From Natranaerobius thermophilus JW/NM-WN-LF (GTDB lineage: Bacteria > Bacillota > Natranaerobiia > Natranaerobiales > Natranaerobiaceae): a stretch of DNA of 64,000 nt. The stretch lies in NCBI RefSeq assembly GCF_000020005.1, contig NC_010718.1, positions 2,376,001 through 2,440,000 of the forward strand, read 5' to 3'. Below are positions 63,772-64,000 of this stretch, in pieces. Each line of letters opens with the position of its first letter. Within the stretch, counting starts at the first letter, position 1. The notes under the pieces are model-generated. The model did no database searches. It worked only from the letters and a program-made list of their open reading frames with translations, and was not told where the DNA came from. Both the position numbers and the translations under genes were made by a program.

Positions 63772-63862
63772 AACCATACCCCCCTAATTTTTTATCATCC
63801 ACATAGAACTTATGGTGAATAGCCAGAAAATTATTACTACTATATAAGGTATTCGCCATAAG

Positions 63863-64000
63863 TTACGCCTTTCCTGTCACTTTACTGGAAAAATTTTCAG
63901 AGGAGCTTTCTGTAATTTCTTTGTCCTTCCACTTACCTTCTCGGAATTTTAAGGCAGTCAATACACCTTGAATCACCTGTGTTACAGCTATTCCAATCCA
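63863..64000 (-). CDS. C-terminal end of a gene running off the window
   Basis: Open frame of 45 codons to the edge, stop TAA at 63863-63865. The visible piece starts with hydrophobic GIAVTQVIQGVLTAL and ends charged (KDKEITESSSENFSSKVTGKA). It is cotranscribed with the HerA-like ATPase if there is no terminator in the 91-bp gap, where no stem was seen. Function unknown. Confidence 0.6.
   Translation of the reverse strand, partial: WIGIAVTQVIQGVLTALKFREGKWKDKEITESSSENFSSKVTGKA

Noticed and set aside
63778-63862. Small membrane peptide frame before the HerA-like gene
   Set aside because: No start codon with a ribosome-binding site; a 31-codon alternative frame has no recognisable features.

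Overview
The window looks like the chromosome of a low-GC, spore-forming, strictly anaerobic Firmicute (Clostridia) with a halophilic lifestyle. Support: very acidic secreted and cytosolic proteins, an NhaC-type Na+/H+ antiporter, CotF-like spore coat and GerMN proteins, tungsten-enzyme and selenoprotein genes, TTG starts with strong GGAGG sites, and an H-NOX domain close to that of Thermoanaerobacter (Caldanaerobacter). Natranaerobius-like bacteria fit, but that is inference from gene content, not a database match.

Layout. 0-2.3 kb: flagellar-operon gene yvyF, a lone type IV pilin and a GntR regulator. 2.6-13.5 kb: a catabolic block (NhaC, IS insertion, Asp/Glu racemase-like protein, methionine gamma-lyase, MFS carrier, CoA-transferase AtoAD, AtoE) next to a PAS/sigma-54 activator, with a clear -24/-12 promoter in front of atoE. 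13.5-23.3 kb: cell-surface genes (5'-truncated O-antigen-ligase-like TPR protein, two tandem YcdB/SLH proteins, DUF554, a small BY-kinase-like ATPase, an LCP-like membrane protein). 23.5-30.4 kb: comFC, degV, comFA, an orphan SecB-like protein, a class I amidotransferase and hflX. 30.4-36.3 kb: a membrane protein, an H-NOX chemoreceptor, a flippase-like protein, repeat-rich DNA, an Asp23 protein and a methyltransferase. 36.5-41.4 kb: a split-Soret-type cytochrome whose gene reads through UGA (selenocysteine) with a SECIS-like hairpin, a complete insertion sequence with a 17-bp target duplication abutting the glnA promoter, glnA, and two CotF-like genes. 41.5-43.4 kb: queT under a preQ1-I riboswitch, a DUF1540 mini-gene, a NYN nuclease-like gene and a candidate structured RNA. 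43.6-54.4 kb: amidohydrolase and a tungsten/iron-sulfur redox module (fdhD, YdhW-like gene, aldehyde ferredoxin oxidoreductase, Tat-exported ferredoxin, a 52-residue TatA-like protein, a four-cluster ferredoxin, a trigger-factor C-domain-only chaperone, a methyltransferase, tungstate ABC genes tupBC). 54.5-64 kb: envelope hydrolase, PAP2 phosphatase, ECF S-component, methyltransferase, MATE exporter, ferredoxin, beta-propeller lipoprotein, and a HerA/VirD4-like ATPase with the tail of a gene that runs off the window.

How it works together. The 2.6-13.5 kb block probably takes up and degrades methionine or related amino acids and passes the resulting acyl groups through AtoAD/AtoE under sigma-54 control. 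The 44-54 kb block supplies tungstate (TupBC), matures the pterin cofactor enzyme (FdhD), folds and exports the partners (TF-C chaperone, TatA) and runs the AOR-ferredoxin pair. Two different insertion sequences have landed in intergenic DNA without breaking a gene, and paired hairpin repeats look like scars of a third (IS200/IS605-type) family. No rRNA, tRNA or CRISPR array was recognised.
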